Shown: positions 14,767 to 24,013, counted from the stretch's first letter. The stretch is DNA of 64,000 nucleotides from Rhizobium sp. 16-488-2b (GCF_017741815.1 NZ_JAGHMF010000020.1:62001-126000), one strand, 5' to 3'. Notes: generated from the letters alone by a model not told the origin. Made by a program: numbers and translations.

Positions 14767-15192
14767 TCAGTGGTGGCTGTGCGCGCACTGCCCGTGATCG
14801 GCCAGAACCTCGATCACCCGGCACTGATCGACCCGCCCGTGACCGCATCCGGCAACCATTGCCTCCAGCTCCACCTTCAGCGCCATCAGGCTGCGGATGC
14901 GCTGCTCGACGTCGATAAGCCGCGCCTTGGCGATCGCATCGGCCGAGGCACAGGACTGGTTTGGATCGTCCTGCAGCATGAGAAGCGTGCGGATCGCATC
15001 GACCTCGAAGCCAAGTTCGCGGGCATGGCGGATGAACACGAGGCGGCTGATGTCGGCGGGCTCGTAGGAGCGCTGGTTGCCCTCGCTGCGACTTGGCGCG
15101 CTCAATAGCCCAATGCCCTCGTAATAGCGGATGGTCGGCACCTTCACGCCGCTTTGGCGCGATGCCTCGCCGATGGTGATTTTTTTCATCAT
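14767..15192 (-). CDS. MerR-family Zn/Cd-responsive regulator (ZntR/CadR-like)
   Basis: 141 residues: N-terminal winged HTH (TIGEASRQSGVKVPTIRYYE), a long dimerisation helix, and a metal site with Cys81 (QSCASAD) and C-terminal Cys116, His118 and Cys124, placed as in ZntR/CadR. The tail adds Cys136 and several His (CAHSHH). It is divergent from zntA, and the 17-bp dyad at 15205-15221 in the shared promoter is the expected binding site. Zinc, cadmium and lead are the likely inducers. Confidence 0.9.
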   Translation of the reverse strand: MMKKITIGEASRQSGVKVPTIRYYEGIGLLSAPSRSEGNQRSYEPADISRLVFIRHARELGFEVDAIRTLLMLQDDPNQSCASADAIAKARLIDVEQRIRSLMALKVELEAMVAGCGHGRVDQCRVIEVLADHGQCAHSHH

Positions 15193-15199
15193 TTCCCCC

Positions 15200-15230
15200 T
15201 TGCACCTCTAGTCGCTAGAGGATGTAGGAA
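15200..15230 (+). promoter_or_regulatory. MerR-type zntA promoter with overlong spacer
   Basis: TTGCAC (15200-15205) and TAGGAA (15225-15230) are separated by 19 bases. The spacer holds the perfect dyad CCTCTAG-TCG-CTAGAGG (15205-15221). A 19-20-base spacer with a centred dyad is the hallmark of MerR-activated promoters, where the regulator untwists DNA on metal binding. Confidence 0.8.
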
Positions 15231-15269
15231 GGATGCTTGTCAATGACAAGGAAGCCCAAAAGGAAGCCG

Positions 15270-17567
15270 ATGATGAGCGACAGGATCGAGAAGCGCTACA
15301 GGGTCGAGGGCATGGATTGCGCCAGCTGCGCGGCCAAGATCGATACCGCCGTGCGCCGCGTCTCCGGCGTCGAGGACGTCTCGGTGTCGGTAACCTCTGG
15401 CACCATGACCGTGCGCCACGACGGCAGCAGCGACCTTGCCGCGATCGAAAAGAAGGTGACCGGCCTCGGCTACGGCCTGCGCCCCTTCGCGACCACCGAG
15501 GCACCCCGCCCGAACAGCCAAAGCGCCGAGCATGTGCACGGACCGGACTGCGGCCACGATCACGGACACAGCCACGCGCGGGACCATGCGCACCACGATC
15601 ACGATCACCATGACCACGCACACGATCATGCCGGCGACAGCCAAAGCGCATCCGCGGAAATCGAGGGCCTGCATGGCCACGACCATGAGTCCATGTCCGG
15701 CCCATGGTGGCAGAGCCGCAAGGGCCGCCTGACGATCCTCTCGGGTGCCGCCCTCGTCATCGCCTACATCGTCGGCCATCTCGTTCCCTCGATCGCACCC
15801 TATGCCTTCATCGCCGCGATGCTTGTCGGTCTCATCCCGATCGCACGCCGCGCGGGCATGGCCGCGCTGTCGGGCACGCCCTTCTCGATCGAGATGCTGA
15901 TGACCATCGCCGCCGTCGGAGCGGTCATCATCCATGCCGGCGAGGAAGCCGCGACCGTGGTCTTCCTGTTCCTGGTCGGCGAACTGTTGGAAGGTGTGGC
16001 ATCAGGCAAGGCGCGCGCCAGCATCCAGTCGCTGACGACGCTGGTGCCGAAAAGCGCCCTTCTCGAAGAGGGTGGTGCAACCCGCGAGGTTCCGGCCGAA
16101 ACGCTTGCCGTGGGCTCCACCATCCTCGTGCGCCCCGGCGACCGCATCTCCGCCGACGGCATCATCTTGTCCGGCGAAAGCGCGATCGACGAGGCACCGG
16201 TGACAGGCGAAAGCACGCCGGTGCGCAAGGGCGAAGGCGACGTCGTCTTCGCGGGAACCGTCAATGGCGACGCGGCGCTGCGCGTCAAGGTGACGGCTGC
16301 TGCCGCCGACAACACCATCGCCCGCGTCGTGCGCCTCGTCGAGGAAGCGCAGGAGAAGAAGGCGCCGACCGAGCGCTTCATCGACCGCTTCTCGCGCTAT
16401 TACACGCCGGGTGTCGTCGTCGTTGCCGCCCTCGTCGCCATCCTGCCGCCGCTGGTTATAGGCGGCGCATGGGACGAGTGGATCTACAAGGGCCTTGCGA
16501 TCCTGCTCATCGGCTGCCCCTGCGCGCTTGTGATCTCCACGCCCGCCGCCATCGCCGCCTCGCTGTCCTCAGGCGCGCGGCGCGGGCTGCTGCTCAAGGG
16601 CGGCGCGGTTCTCGAGACGCTGGGCAAGATCAACGCGGTGGCGCTCGACAAGACAGGCACGCTGACGGAGGGAAAGCCTGTTGTCACCGACATATTGAGC
16701 TTCGGAAAGCCCGAGGCCGAGGTGCTGACCTATGCCGCGGCCCTCGAGACCGGCTCCAGCCACCCGCTGGCGCTCGCCATCCTCGGCAGGGCCGCGCGCG
16801 ACGCCATCGCCATCCCGCAGGCAACCGACGCCAAGGCGCTTGGCGGCAAGGGTGTGACCGCCACTGTGGCCGGCCTTCAGGTCTTCCTCGGCTCCCCCAA
16901 GGCCGCCGCCGAAATCGCGGCACTCTCAGACGAGCAGCAGGCGCGCATCACAAGGCTGAACGACGAAGGCAAGACCGTCTCCGTGCTTGTCGTCGGCGAC
17001 CAGCTGGCCGGCGCCATCGCCATGCGCGACGAGCCGCGCGACGATGCCAAATCGGGCCTCAAGACGCTAACCGACGCCGGCGTCAGGATCGTCATGCTGA
17101 CCGGCGACAACGCCCGCACAGCCAATGCCATCGGCAAGGAACTCGGCATCGAGGTCCGCGCCGAGCTGATGCCGGAGGACAAGCAGCGCATCGTCGGCGA
17201 GTTGCAGAAGAGCGGCCTGAAGGTCGCCAAGGTCGGCGACGGCATCAACGACGCGCCGGCGCTTGCGGCGGCTGATGTCGGCATCGCCATGGGCGGCGGC
17301 ACGGATGTGGCGCTGGAGACGGCGGACGCCGCGATCCTGCACGGCCGCGTCTCCGACGTCGCCGCCATGATCGCGCTGTCGAAGCGCACCATGCGCAACA
17401 TCGGCGAAAACATCTCGATCGCGCTCGGCTTGAAGGCCGTCTTCCTGGTCACGACCATCGCCGGCATCACCGGCCTCTGGCCCGCCATCCTCGCCGACAC
17501 AGGCGCCACGGTGCTGGTGACGATCAACGCTTTGCGATTGCTGCGGCCGGTTTCATCACAGGCTTAA
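15270..17567 (+). CDS. zntA: Zn2+/Cd2+/Pb2+-exporting P-type ATPase
   Basis: About 765 residues. There is an N-terminal heavy-metal domain (EGMDCASC), then a His/Asp-rich stretch (GHDHGHSHARDHAHHDHDHH and onward), a transmembrane CPC motif, the phosphorylation site DKTGTLT, TGDN and GDGINDAP, and a late LKAVF/DTGATVLV pair typical of the P1B-2 (zinc) class. It pumps metal out across the inner membrane. The start at 15270 is preferred because AAAAGGAAG precedes it; TTG at 15237 or ATG at 15243 would fall on the predicted transcription start. Confidence 0.93.
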   Translation: MMSDRIEKRYRVEGMDCASCAAKIDTAVRRVSGVEDVSVSVTSGTMTVRHDGSSDLAAIEKKVTGLGYGLRPFATTEAPRPNSQSAEHVHGPDCGHDHGHSHARDHAHHDHDHHDHAHDHAGDSQSASAEIEGLHGHDHESMSGPWWQSRKGRLTILSGAALVIAYIVGHLVPSIAPYAFIAAMLVGLIPIARRAGMAALSGTPFSIEMLMTIAAVGAVIIHAGEEAATVVFLFLVGELLEGVASGKARASIQSLTTLVPKSALLEEGGATREVPAETLAVGSTILVRPGDRISADGIILSGESAIDEAPVTGESTPVRKGEGDVVFAGTVNGDAALRVKVTAAAADNTIARVVRLVEEAQEKKAPTERFIDRFSRYYTPGVVVVAALVAILPPLVIGGAWDEWIYKGLAILLIGCPCALVISTPAAIAASLSSGARRGLLLKGGAVLETLGKINAVALDKTGTLTEGKPVVTDILSFGKPEAEVLTYAAALETGSSHPLALAILGRAARDAIAIPQATDAKALGGKGVTATVAGLQVFLGSPKAAAEIAALSDEQQARITRLNDEGKTVSVLVVGDQLAGAIAMRDEPRDDAKSGLKTLTDAGVRIVMLTGDNARTANAIGKELGIEVRAELMPEDKQRIVGELQKSGLKVAKVGDGINDAPALAAADVGIAMGGGTDVALETADAAILHGRVSDVAAMIALSKRTMRNIGENISIALGLKAVFLVTTIAGITGLWPAILADTGATVLVTINALRLLRPVSSQA

Positions 17568-17779
17568 GACTGTGTTAACAGCACGCGCGGCGCGCATTTT
17601 CCCACCATTATTGAGGGGTGAAGAGCGCCACGCTCCCTAGAGCGTGCATTCTCCAATCAATTCAACTACATGCAAAATTAGGTAATTAAATTTTTCTTAA
17701 AAAGCGACGGCTGTTTGAGAGGTTTTTGCAAGGGGTTGCCTCTATCCGGCGCGAGTCATTCAATTTGCAAGGCTCGCAT

Positions 17780-18517
17780 ATGTTCCTAGACGGCATATTT
17801 TATCCCAATCAACCGCCCAGTGGATCCACATCCACGACCAGCCCTTCACAAAGCGCTCCGGAGGCATCGACACCACCCGAGCAATCCGCTTCCCCCTCCC
17901 CTGCAAGCGAAGAGCCCATCAGCTATCCGCCCGAGGAAACGGACGACCAGACCTACACCGCTAAGCCGCAGACCGGGCCCGAGGCGGCAGCTCCGGTCGA
18001 ATCCGAGCCCCAAGCACCGGCTGCCGACGATACCCAGCAGGCAGCACCCGCACAGCCGGTGACCACCGGCGAGACCGCGGAGCCAGTCGAACAACCGGCC
18101 ACGGAAACGCAGCCAGCCACCGCCGCTGAGCCCGCGCCGGCGCAGCCGCAGCAGAACGCCCCAGCAACGCCCGCCAACGACAATAGCAGCACCGCACCGG
18201 TGTCCGGCACCGGCGAGACCGGCGGCACGCCCCCCGTTGCAACACCATTGCCGACGTCTCCAACACACACCTCAGGCGCTTCGGCCACGAAGTCATCGGC
18301 GACATCGGCAAGCGCAGTCGGTAAGGGCGATGACATCGATCTGACTGATCTGGTCCGCAAGCAGGCGGAGCAGACAAGCCAATCCCAGCGGCTCCGGTCG
18401 ATGTTCGCGAACGGTTCGACCGGCGCGGCATCGCCGTTCCTGTCACTCTTCGGCGTCGAGGCCGGCAGCGAGGAAAGCCGCGTCAACGCCGTCACGCTTC
18501 TCTACCAGCAGTTTTGA
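17780..18517 (+). CDS. Pro/Ala/Thr-rich disordered protein of unknown function
   Basis: 245 residues from ATG 17780. About the first 180 residues are low complexity (Pro, Ala, Thr, Glu, Ser, Gln) and almost surely unstructured. The C-terminal 60 residues are different: DDIDLTDLVRKQAEQTSQSQ, then a Gly/Ser patch and FLSLFGVEAGSEESRVNAVT ending LLYQQF, probably short helices. No signal peptide or membrane span. The 212-base gap upstream is AT-rich near 17670-17700 and probably holds the promoter. No family is recognised. Confidence 0.65.
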   Translation: MFLDGIFYPNQPPSGSTSTTSPSQSAPEASTPPEQSASPSPASEEPISYPPEETDDQTYTAKPQTGPEAAAPVESEPQAPAADDTQQAAPAQPVTTGETAEPVEQPATETQPATAAEPAPAQPQQNAPATPANDNSSTAPVSGTGETGGTPPVATPLPTSPTHTSGASATKSSATSASAVGKGDDIDLTDLVRKQAEQTSQSQRLRSMFANGSTGAASPFLSLFGVEAGSEESRVNAVTLLYQQF

Positions 18518-18553
18518 CGGCGCGCGTCGCGGAACACCCGCGATCAATATCAC

Positions 18554-18587
18554 AAAGCCCGGCGCATGCTCCCGCGCCGGGCTTTCG
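18554..18587 (+). terminator. Hairpin terminator after the disordered protein
   Basis: Stem AAAGCCCGGCGC/GCGCCGGGCTTT with an 8-base loop. The T tract is short (TTT), so termination strength is uncertain. Confidence 0.6.
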
Positions 18588-18678
18588 CGTTTCGTGAGCC
18601 GCAACCGGAAGACAGCGCTTGCCACATTCTGGAACCTATCTCTTCCTCGCGCGTTTGTGATCGAGGAGGAGAAGCACC

Positions 18679-19008
18679 ATGACCAATGATTTCAATCGTC
18701 CGAATGCCGCGAACACCCCACCGGCGAAGAGCTCGTCGAAGACCATGTGGGTTGCAATCGCACTTCTGGTCGTCATCGTCGCCCTGGCGGCAACCTATTG
18801 GCCAAGGGGTGCATCCGCTCCCACGGCAAGCGCGCCGAGCGCAACGGCACCCGTGACCGAACCCGCGGCACCGGCAACCCCGCCCGCCTCGCAGGCCACC
18901 CCGCCGGCTGCAACGCCACCGGCAGCAGCCCCCGCGACACCGGCCCCGGCAACGCCAGCACCGGCAACCCCGGCGCCCGCAACGCCGGCTCCCGCGAACC
19001 CGCAGTAA
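18679..19008 (+). CDS. Membrane-anchored Ala/Pro/Thr-repeat protein
   Basis: 109 residues: a short polar N-terminus, one membrane span at about residues 23-42 (MWVAIALLVVIVALAATYW), then a periplasmic tail of Ala/Pro/Thr repeats ending in five ATPAP-type units. GAGGAG precedes the ATG. The tail resembles a flexible spacer crossing the periplasm, but no domain follows it. Function unknown. Confidence 0.65.
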   Translation: MTNDFNRPNAANTPPAKSSSKTMWVAIALLVVIVALAATYWPRGASAPTASAPSATAPVTEPAAPATPPASQATPPAATPPAAAPATPAPATPAPATPAPATPAPANPQ

Positions 19009-19032
19009 AGCCGGTTCAATCGTAGATAACGA

Positions 19033-19061
19033 AAAGCCCGCCAATCCAGGCGGGCTTTTTT
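19033..19061. terminator. Bidirectional terminator
   Basis: AAAGCCCGCC/GGCGGGCTTT with a 6-base loop (AATCCA), T-rich on the + strand and A-rich on the other side. It sits between two convergent genes and can serve both. Confidence 0.8.
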
Positions 19062-19078
19062 GCATGCGTGACCGATGC

Positions 19079-19231
19079 TTAGTTCTGGCCCGCCTTCAGC
19101 ACCCGGTGCGTGCTGTCATCCAGGGCATTGCCCATCTGGCGGCCATCCTTGGCGAGGCCGTTGGCGGTGTTGGCGCAGGACGACAGCGCCAGCAGCGAGG
19201 TGAGCGCAATGGCGGCGGCAAATCGTGTCAT
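19079..19231 (-). CDS. Entericidin-like small lipoprotein (50 aa)
   Basis: Frame MTRFAAAIALTSLLALSSCA then NTANGLAKDGRQMGNALDDS and a basic end. It has a lipoprotein signal with lipobox LSSC and a short amphipathic mature part, as in the entericidin A/B family of small envelope lipoproteins. A GGGGAGATTTTC stretch precedes the ATG. In enterobacteria the pair acts as toxin/antidote, but in Alphaproteobacteria single copies are common and their role is not known. Confidence 0.7.
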   Translation of the reverse strand: MTRFAAAIALTSLLALSSCANTANGLAKDGRQMGNALDDSTHRVLKAGQN

Positions 19232-19342
19232 GAAAATCTCCCCAGTGTTCGGAATAGTGAAGTGATCGGCCGGAGCGGCACGCGATCAGGTAGATAGCGC
19301 CCGCCGGTCGGCGATCAACGCCGCCGCGAGAACCCGAAACAG

Positions 19343-19370
19343 AAAACCCGGCACAGTCGCCTGCGCCGGG
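19343..19370 (-). terminator. Terminator of serA
   Basis: On the minus strand the stem CCCGGCGCAG/CTGTGCCGGG (one mismatch, TCGC-type loop) is followed by TTTT. It lies about 30 bases after the serA stop. Confidence 0.75.
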
Positions 19371-19400
19371 TCTCTTCACATCTTCCCTGGGAGGAAAGCC

Positions 19401-20996
19401 TCAATCAACAGCAAATACGAGCGGCTTGGCCTGTCGGATTGCTGGGTTGGCGGTCAATTTTCCAAGAACGTCGTCGCTGACGGGGCCATCGACATAGAGC
19501 AGCGCGATCGCGTCACCGCCCTGCTCGCCACGACCGAGCTGGAAGTTGGCGATGTTGACGCCGGCCGCACCCAGCGTCGTGCCGATGAAGCCGATCATGC
19601 CGGGAACGTCGGTGTTGGAGATGTAGACCATGTTCGCGCCGACATCGCCGTCGAGGTTGATACCCTTGATCTGGATGAAGCGCGGCTTGCCGTCGGAGAA
19701 GACCGTGCCGGCGACCGAGCGGGTCTGCTTGTCGGTCTTGACCGTCAGCTTGATGTAGCCGTCGTAAACGCCGGTCTTGTCGCGCTTGACCTCGGAAAGG
19801 ACGATGCCCTTTTCCTTGATCATGATCGGCGCCGAAACCATGTTGACGTCGGCGACCTGGTTGCGGATGAGGCCGGCGAGCAGAGCCGAGGTCAAAGCCT
19901 TGGTGTTCATCGTCGCGGTCGCGCCGTCGAACAGGATCTCGATCTCCTTGATCGGGTCTTCCGAGACCTGGCCGACAAAGGCGCCGAGAACGTCGGCGAG
20001 CTTGATGAACGGCTTTAGGATCGGTGCTTCCTCAGCGGTGATCGACGGCATGTTGATGGCGTTGGAAACGGCACCCTTGACGAGATAGTCCGACATCTGC
20101 TCGGCAACCTGCAGGGCAACGTTTTCCTGCGCTTCCGTGGTCGATGCGCCCAGGTGCGGCGTGCAGACGACGTTGGGCAGGCCGAACAGCGGGCTTTCCT
20201 TGGCGGGCTCGACTTCGAAGACGTCGAAGCCGGCGCCGGCGACATGGCCGGACTTGATGGCTTCGGCAAGTGCCGCTTCGTCAACCAGGCCACCACGGGC
20301 GCAGTTGATGATGCGAACGCCGGGCTTGGTCTTGGCGAGGTTTTCCTTGCCGAGAATGCCGCGGGTCTTGTCCGTCATCGGAACGTGCAGTGTGATGAAG
20401 TCGGCCTTGGCGAGCAGCTCGTCGAGCTCGACCTTGGTGACGCCCATCTCCTGCGCGCGCTCGACAGAGAGGAAGGGGTCGTAGGCGAGAACATGCATGC
20501 CCAGCCCAATGGCCTTCTTGCAGACGATGCCGCCGATATTGCCGGCGCCGATGACGCCGAGCGTCTTGCCGGTGATTTCGACACCCATGAACTTCGACTT
20601 TTCCCACTTGCCGGCCTGCGTGGACGAATCCGCTGCAGGCAGCTGGCGGGCAACGGCGAACATCAGCGCGATCGCGTGTTCAGCGGTCGTGATCGAGTTG
20701 CCGAACGGCGTGTTCATGACGATGATACCGCGGCGCGAGGCGGCCGGGATATCGACGTTGTCGACGCCGATACCGGCGCGGCCGATGACCTTGAGGTTGG
20801 TCGCAGCGGCGATCAGCTTTTCCGTCGCCTTGGTGGCGGAACGGATGGCGAGACCGTCGTAATTGCCGATGATTTCGGCGAGCTTGTCCTTGTCCTTGCC
20901 GAGCTGCGGCTGGAAATCGACTTCGACGCCGCGATCACGGAAGATCTGGACGGCGGTTTCCGACAGTTCGTCGGATACGAGAACGCGAGGTGCCAT
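19401..20996 (-). CDS. serA: D-3-phosphoglycerate dehydrogenase
   Basis: 531 residues, the long form with substrate and nucleotide domains (1-310), an intervening domain, and a C-terminal ACT domain (about 455-531) for serine feedback. The NAD-binding GAGNIGGIVCKKA segment, Arg in NCARGGLVDE, and the HLGAST catalytic histidine are visible. It oxidises 3-phosphoglycerate, the first step of serine synthesis. It lies 86 bases after serC in the same direction, so the two probably form one operon. Confidence 0.97.
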   Translation of the reverse strand: MAPRVLVSDELSETAVQIFRDRGVEVDFQPQLGKDKDKLAEIIGNYDGLAIRSATKATEKLIAAATNLKVIGRAGIGVDNVDIPAASRRGIIVMNTPFGNSITTAEHAIALMFAVARQLPAADSSTQAGKWEKSKFMGVEITGKTLGVIGAGNIGGIVCKKAIGLGMHVLAYDPFLSVERAQEMGVTKVELDELLAKADFITLHVPMTDKTRGILGKENLAKTKPGVRIINCARGGLVDEAALAEAIKSGHVAGAGFDVFEVEPAKESPLFGLPNVVCTPHLGASTTEAQENVALQVAEQMSDYLVKGAVSNAINMPSITAEEAPILKPFIKLADVLGAFVGQVSEDPIKEIEILFDGATATMNTKALTSALLAGLIRNQVADVNMVSAPIMIKEKGIVLSEVKRDKTGVYDGYIKLTVKTDKQTRSVAGTVFSDGKPRFIQIKGINLDGDVGANMVYISNTDVPGMIGFIGTTLGAAGVNIANFQLGRGEQGGDAIALLYVDGPVSDDVLGKLTANPAIRQAKPLVFAVD

Positions 20997-21082
20997 TGGG
21001 GGCTTCCTTCAAAAGGTTCAACGATGGAATGTAATCGGGATTGCGAGGCTCCGCTTGTTCAGCGGAGCCGGATGCGATCAAC

Positions 21083-22264
21083 TCAGGCAGCAGCCTGGGA
21101 AAGCGTTGCCTTCTGGGTCAAAAACGCCCAGGAGAGCCACGGCATCAGCTTTTGCATGTCTGCAGTTTCGATCGTGGCGCCGGCCCAGATGCGCAGGCCC
21201 GACGGCGCGTCGCGGTAGTGGCCGATGTCGTAGGCGACACCTTCCTTGTCGAGCAGGCTGACGATGCCCTTGGCGAAGTTCGCCTGGCCGTCGGCGTCGA
21301 GCGCCAGAACGTCCTTGTCGGTGATCTTCAGGCAAACCGAGGTATTGGAAGCCGTCTCGGCCTTGACGGCCAGGTTAGCGATCCAGTCATTGGCGGCGAC
21401 GAAGTCGGCGATGACCTTGGCGTTGGCGTCGGCGCGGGCCATCAGGCCCTTCAGGCCGCCGACATCCTTCGACCACAGCAGCGCATCGATATAGTCCTCG
21501 ACGCAGAGCATCGACGGCGTGTTGATGGTTTCGCCGGTGAAGATGCCCTCGATCAGCTTACCGCCCGAGGTCATGCGGAAGATCTTCGGCAGCGGCCAGG
21601 CCGGTGCGTAGGTCGTCAGACGCTCGACGGCGCGCGGCGACAGGATGATGACGCCATGAGCGCCCTCGCCGCCGAGAACCTTCTGCCAGGAGAAGGTGAC
21701 GACATCGAGCTTGGCGAAATCGAGGTTCTGCGCGAAGGCGGCAGAGGTCGCGTCGCAGATCGTCAGGCCCTTGCGGTCGGCGGGAATGAAATCGCCATTC
21801 GGGACGCGAACGCCCGAGGTGGTACCGTTCCAGGTGAAGACGACGTCGCGGTCGAAATCGATGGTCGAGAGATCGGGCAGTTCGCCGTAACCGGCTTCGA
21901 TCTTGCGAACGTCCTTCAGCTTCAGCTGCTTGACGACGTCGGTGACCCAACCGGCGCCAAAGCTTTCCCAGGCGACCATGTCGACGCCGCGCTCGCCGAG
22001 CAGCGACCAGAGCGCCATTTCGACGGCGCCGGTATCGGAAGCGGGCACGATGCCGATGCGGTAATCCGCCGGCACTTCGAGAACTTCGCGTGTGAGATCA
22101 ATGGCTTGCTTGAGCTTCGTCTTTCCGATCTTCGCGCGATGCGAACGGCCAAGCGGCGCGTCGGAAAGGGCTTCGAGCGACCAACCGGGGCGCTTCGAGC
22201 AAGGGCCAGAAGAAAAATGGGTGTTATTCGGACGGACGTCCGGCTTCGCGGTGGCAGTGGCCAT
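21083..22264 (-). CDS. serC: Phosphoserine aminotransferase
   Basis: 393 residues from [20 protein letters not shown]. It is the alphaproteobacterial form ([12 protein letters not shown] at the N-terminus), with the PLP lysine in [14 protein letters not shown]. It makes phosphoserine from phosphohydroxypyruvate and glutamate, the second step of serine synthesis and also used in pyridoxal phosphate synthesis. A longer frame to 22387 exists, but the region upstream of 22264 looks like a structured leader rather than coding sequence. Confidence 0.96.
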   Translation of the reverse strand: MATATAKPDVRPNNTHFSSGPCSKRPGWSLEALSDAPLGRSHRAKIGKTKLKQAIDLTREVLEVPADYRIGIVPASDTGAVEMALWSLLGERGVDMVAWESFGAGWVTDVVKQLKLKDVRKIEAGYGELPDLSTIDFDRDVVFTWNGTTSGVRVPNGDFIPADRKGLTICDATSAAFAQNLDFAKLDVVTFSWQKVLGGEGAHGVIILSPRAVERLTTYAPAWPLPKIFRMTSGGKLIEGIFTGETINTPSMLCVEDYIDALLWSKDVGGLKGLMARADANAKVIADFVAANDWIANLAVKAETASNTSVCLKITDKDVLALDADGQANFAKGIVSLLDKEGVAYDIGHYRDAPSGLRIWAGATIETADMQKLMPWLSWAFLTQKATLSQAAA

Positions 22265-22267
22265 ATG

Positions 22268-22335
22268 TATACCCTTCCAGGTAATTAGCCTCTCGTTGGG
22301 GAGAGGTGTCCCGCCGCCGGATTTATTCCTGGTCT
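22268..22335 (-). ncRNA. Candidate serC-motif leader RNA
   Basis: Directly upstream of serC the minus strand reads CGGCGGGACACCTCTCCCC, AACGAGAGGCTAA and ACCTGGAAGGGTA. The stem CCTCTC/GAGAGG with loop CCCAAC and the flanking purine-rich segments agree with the serC RNA motif reported upstream of serC in Alphaproteobacteria. The match is from memory of the motif; a covariance search would be decisive. Confidence 0.5.
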
Positions 22336-22512
22336 CTGTCGCAGTCAAGCGGAAAATCGTCGTGGCTAGATGAGTGCGTTTGGCCACCGCGCGAGATCAC
22401 GAAAACGTGATCAGCACCCTTCGCACGGCTTGACGCAGATCAAGACCAGCGGGAGCGAACTGCGGAACAACGGGTTCGTAAGCAACCACATGCACCTAAG
22501 AAAGTGATTGCC

Positions 22513-23094
22513 ATGAATGCCTCTACAGCCTTTTACAGCACCAGAGCCAATTTGATTATTCCTTTCATGTCGGGCTTCTACGACCGCTTCGCGGAACCAT
22601 TCGCATGGGCGGCCATGAGAATCGCCGTCGGCGGCATGCTTGTCGTCGAGGGATGGGTAAAGATCAGCCACCCCCTCGCCCAGGTCGGCTTCGTCGAGAA
22701 TATCGGGTTCCATCCCGGGTGGCTATGGTCGCCGCTTCTGGCCGGCCTACAGTTTTTCGGCGGCTTCTTGATCGCGATCGGCCTCTTCACACGGCCCTTG
22801 GCGCTCGCCAACACGATCATGCTCGCCATCACGTTATGGTATCATTTTGCCTTCCCCTACGGCTCGGAGTTTCTGACACCGGCCGGTATCGAGGCACTGA
22901 AAAGCGGCACGACCGAATACTTCACCCCCGCCGCTCTCGCCCGGCTCAAGGACGGCGGAGAGGCCTTCCTGGAGACCGTGCAGACCAAGGCGGAACTCGC
23001 TTCACTGTTCTGGATGGGTGGCACGGGTCTGTTCGCAGCCTTCGGCGGCGGCGCCTTCTCGGTTGACCGCACCTTGCTGCAGAAGGAATTCTGA
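22513..23094 (+). CDS. DoxX-family membrane protein
   Basis: 193 residues with four hydrophobic segments. The pattern RIAVGGMLVVEGWVKI, LLAGLQFFGGFLIAIGLFTR, ANTIMLAITLWYHF and a final LASLFWMGGTGLFAAFGG is that of the DoxX family of inner-membrane proteins (reported roles in quinone or thiol redox stress). A polar insert of about 50 residues lies between spans three and four. Start ATG at 22513; GTG at 22504 is an alternative. Divergent from serC. Confidence 0.8.
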   Translation: MNASTAFYSTRANLIIPFMSGFYDRFAEPFAWAAMRIAVGGMLVVEGWVKISHPLAQVGFVENIGFHPGWLWSPLLAGLQFFGGFLIAIGLFTRPLALANTIMLAITLWYHFAFPYGSEFLTPAGIEALKSGTTEYFTPAALARLKDGGEAFLETVQTKAELASLFWMGGTGLFAAFGGGAFSVDRTLLQKEF

Positions 23095-23115
23095 CGCTCG
23101 ACCACGCCCCAAAAC

Positions 23116-23147
23116 AAAAAAGCCGCTCGGCGTACCGGGCGGCTTTT
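23116..23147. terminator. Bidirectional terminator
   Basis: AAAAAGCCGCTCGG/CCGGGCGGCTTTTT with a CGTA loop, A-rich before and T-rich after. It lies between convergent doxX-like and outer membrane protein genes. Confidence 0.85.
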
Positions 23148-23167
23148 TCATGTTCAGGACACTGGTC

Positions 23168-24013
23168 TTACTTGTAGACCGGCTGCTGCAGCGGAATTTC
23201 CGGAGCAGGCTCGTAGGACGCCGTCTGGCAACCGCCGAACAGGTAGCGAGCGCCGACGCGTGCTTCGTGAACGTTGAAGCCCTTGTCGCGGCCCGGGCCG
23301 CCGTTTTCGTTGTAGCCGAACATGTCGCCGCCGTTGACGTGCAGGAAGCGATAGCCGACGTCGGCCTTGACGTTGCAGGTCACGTCGATCGACGCACCGG
23401 CCATCAGGCCGTAGCTGAAGCGCCAGCCGCCCTTGCCGCCGTGGATGACCGTGTCATCGCAACCATTGCCGCTGCCGCTCGTGTCGCAAGACGTGTTGCT
23501 CAGGTCCTTCCACTTGACATAGGTGCCGCCGATGCCGGCGCCGACGTAAGGCGTGACGTAGCCATAGGTGCCGAGATCGACATAGGCGTTGGCCATCAGC
23601 GACCATGCGGTCAGCGAGGAAAGATCGGTCGAGGAGCAGGTCACCTGGCAGGCGCCGAAGGCAGAGCCGCCGCCGCTGGTCGAACCGTGGAAGTCGGACT
23701 TGCCGAGATAATCCAGCGTCACGTCGGTGCGGAGATAGTTGTTGATCTGGTAACCGACACCGCCGCCGATGGTCCAGGCATCATCGAGATCCGAGCGGTC
23801 GAAATCGACTTCGCTGGCATTGCTGCCCTGGAAGTATTTCGCGCCACGCAGATCGTTGAAGCCGTAGCCGACATCGCCGCGCAGATACCAGCCGGTCGCT
23901 TCGGTCACGGTGACCTCGGGAGCGGCGATCGGTTCGGCGGGCATGAGGTCCGCGGCATAAGCATTCGAGGTAATGAGCAATGCGGCGAAGACGCCAGACA
24001 AGCTTCTCTTCAT
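23168..24013 (-). CDS. Outer membrane beta-barrel protein (Omp25/RopB-like)
   Basis: 281 residues from MKRSLSGVFAALLITSNAYA, a Sec signal cleaved near Ala20. The mature protein has alternating aromatic/glycine beta strands (GWYLRGDVGYGF, AWTIGGGVGYQIN, YVTPYVGAGIGGTYV, VKADVGYRFLHV) and ends in EARVGARYLFGGC plus a short proline-rich tail, as in the OMP_b-brl porin-like family of rhizobia and Brucella. Four cysteines in two loop regions may form disulfides. GGAG lies 9 bases before the start. Confidence 0.85.
   Translation of the reverse strand: MKRSLSGVFAALLITSNAYAADLMPAEPIAAPEVTVTEATGWYLRGDVGYGFNDLRGAKYFQGSNASEVDFDRSDLDDAWTIGGGVGYQINNYLRTDVTLDYLGKSDFHGSTSGGGSAFGACQVTCSSTDLSSLTAWSLMANAYVDLGTYGYVTPYVGAGIGGTYVKWKDLSNTSCDTSGSGNGCDDTVIHGGKGGWRFSYGLMAGASIDVTCNVKADVGYRFLHVNGGDMFGYNENGGPGRDKGFNVHEARVGARYLFGGCQTASYEPAPEIPLQQPVYK

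Noticed and set aside
15704-17275. 523-residue frame inside zntA in another frame
   Set aside because: Arg-rich out-of-frame shadow of a clearly recognised P-type ATPase.
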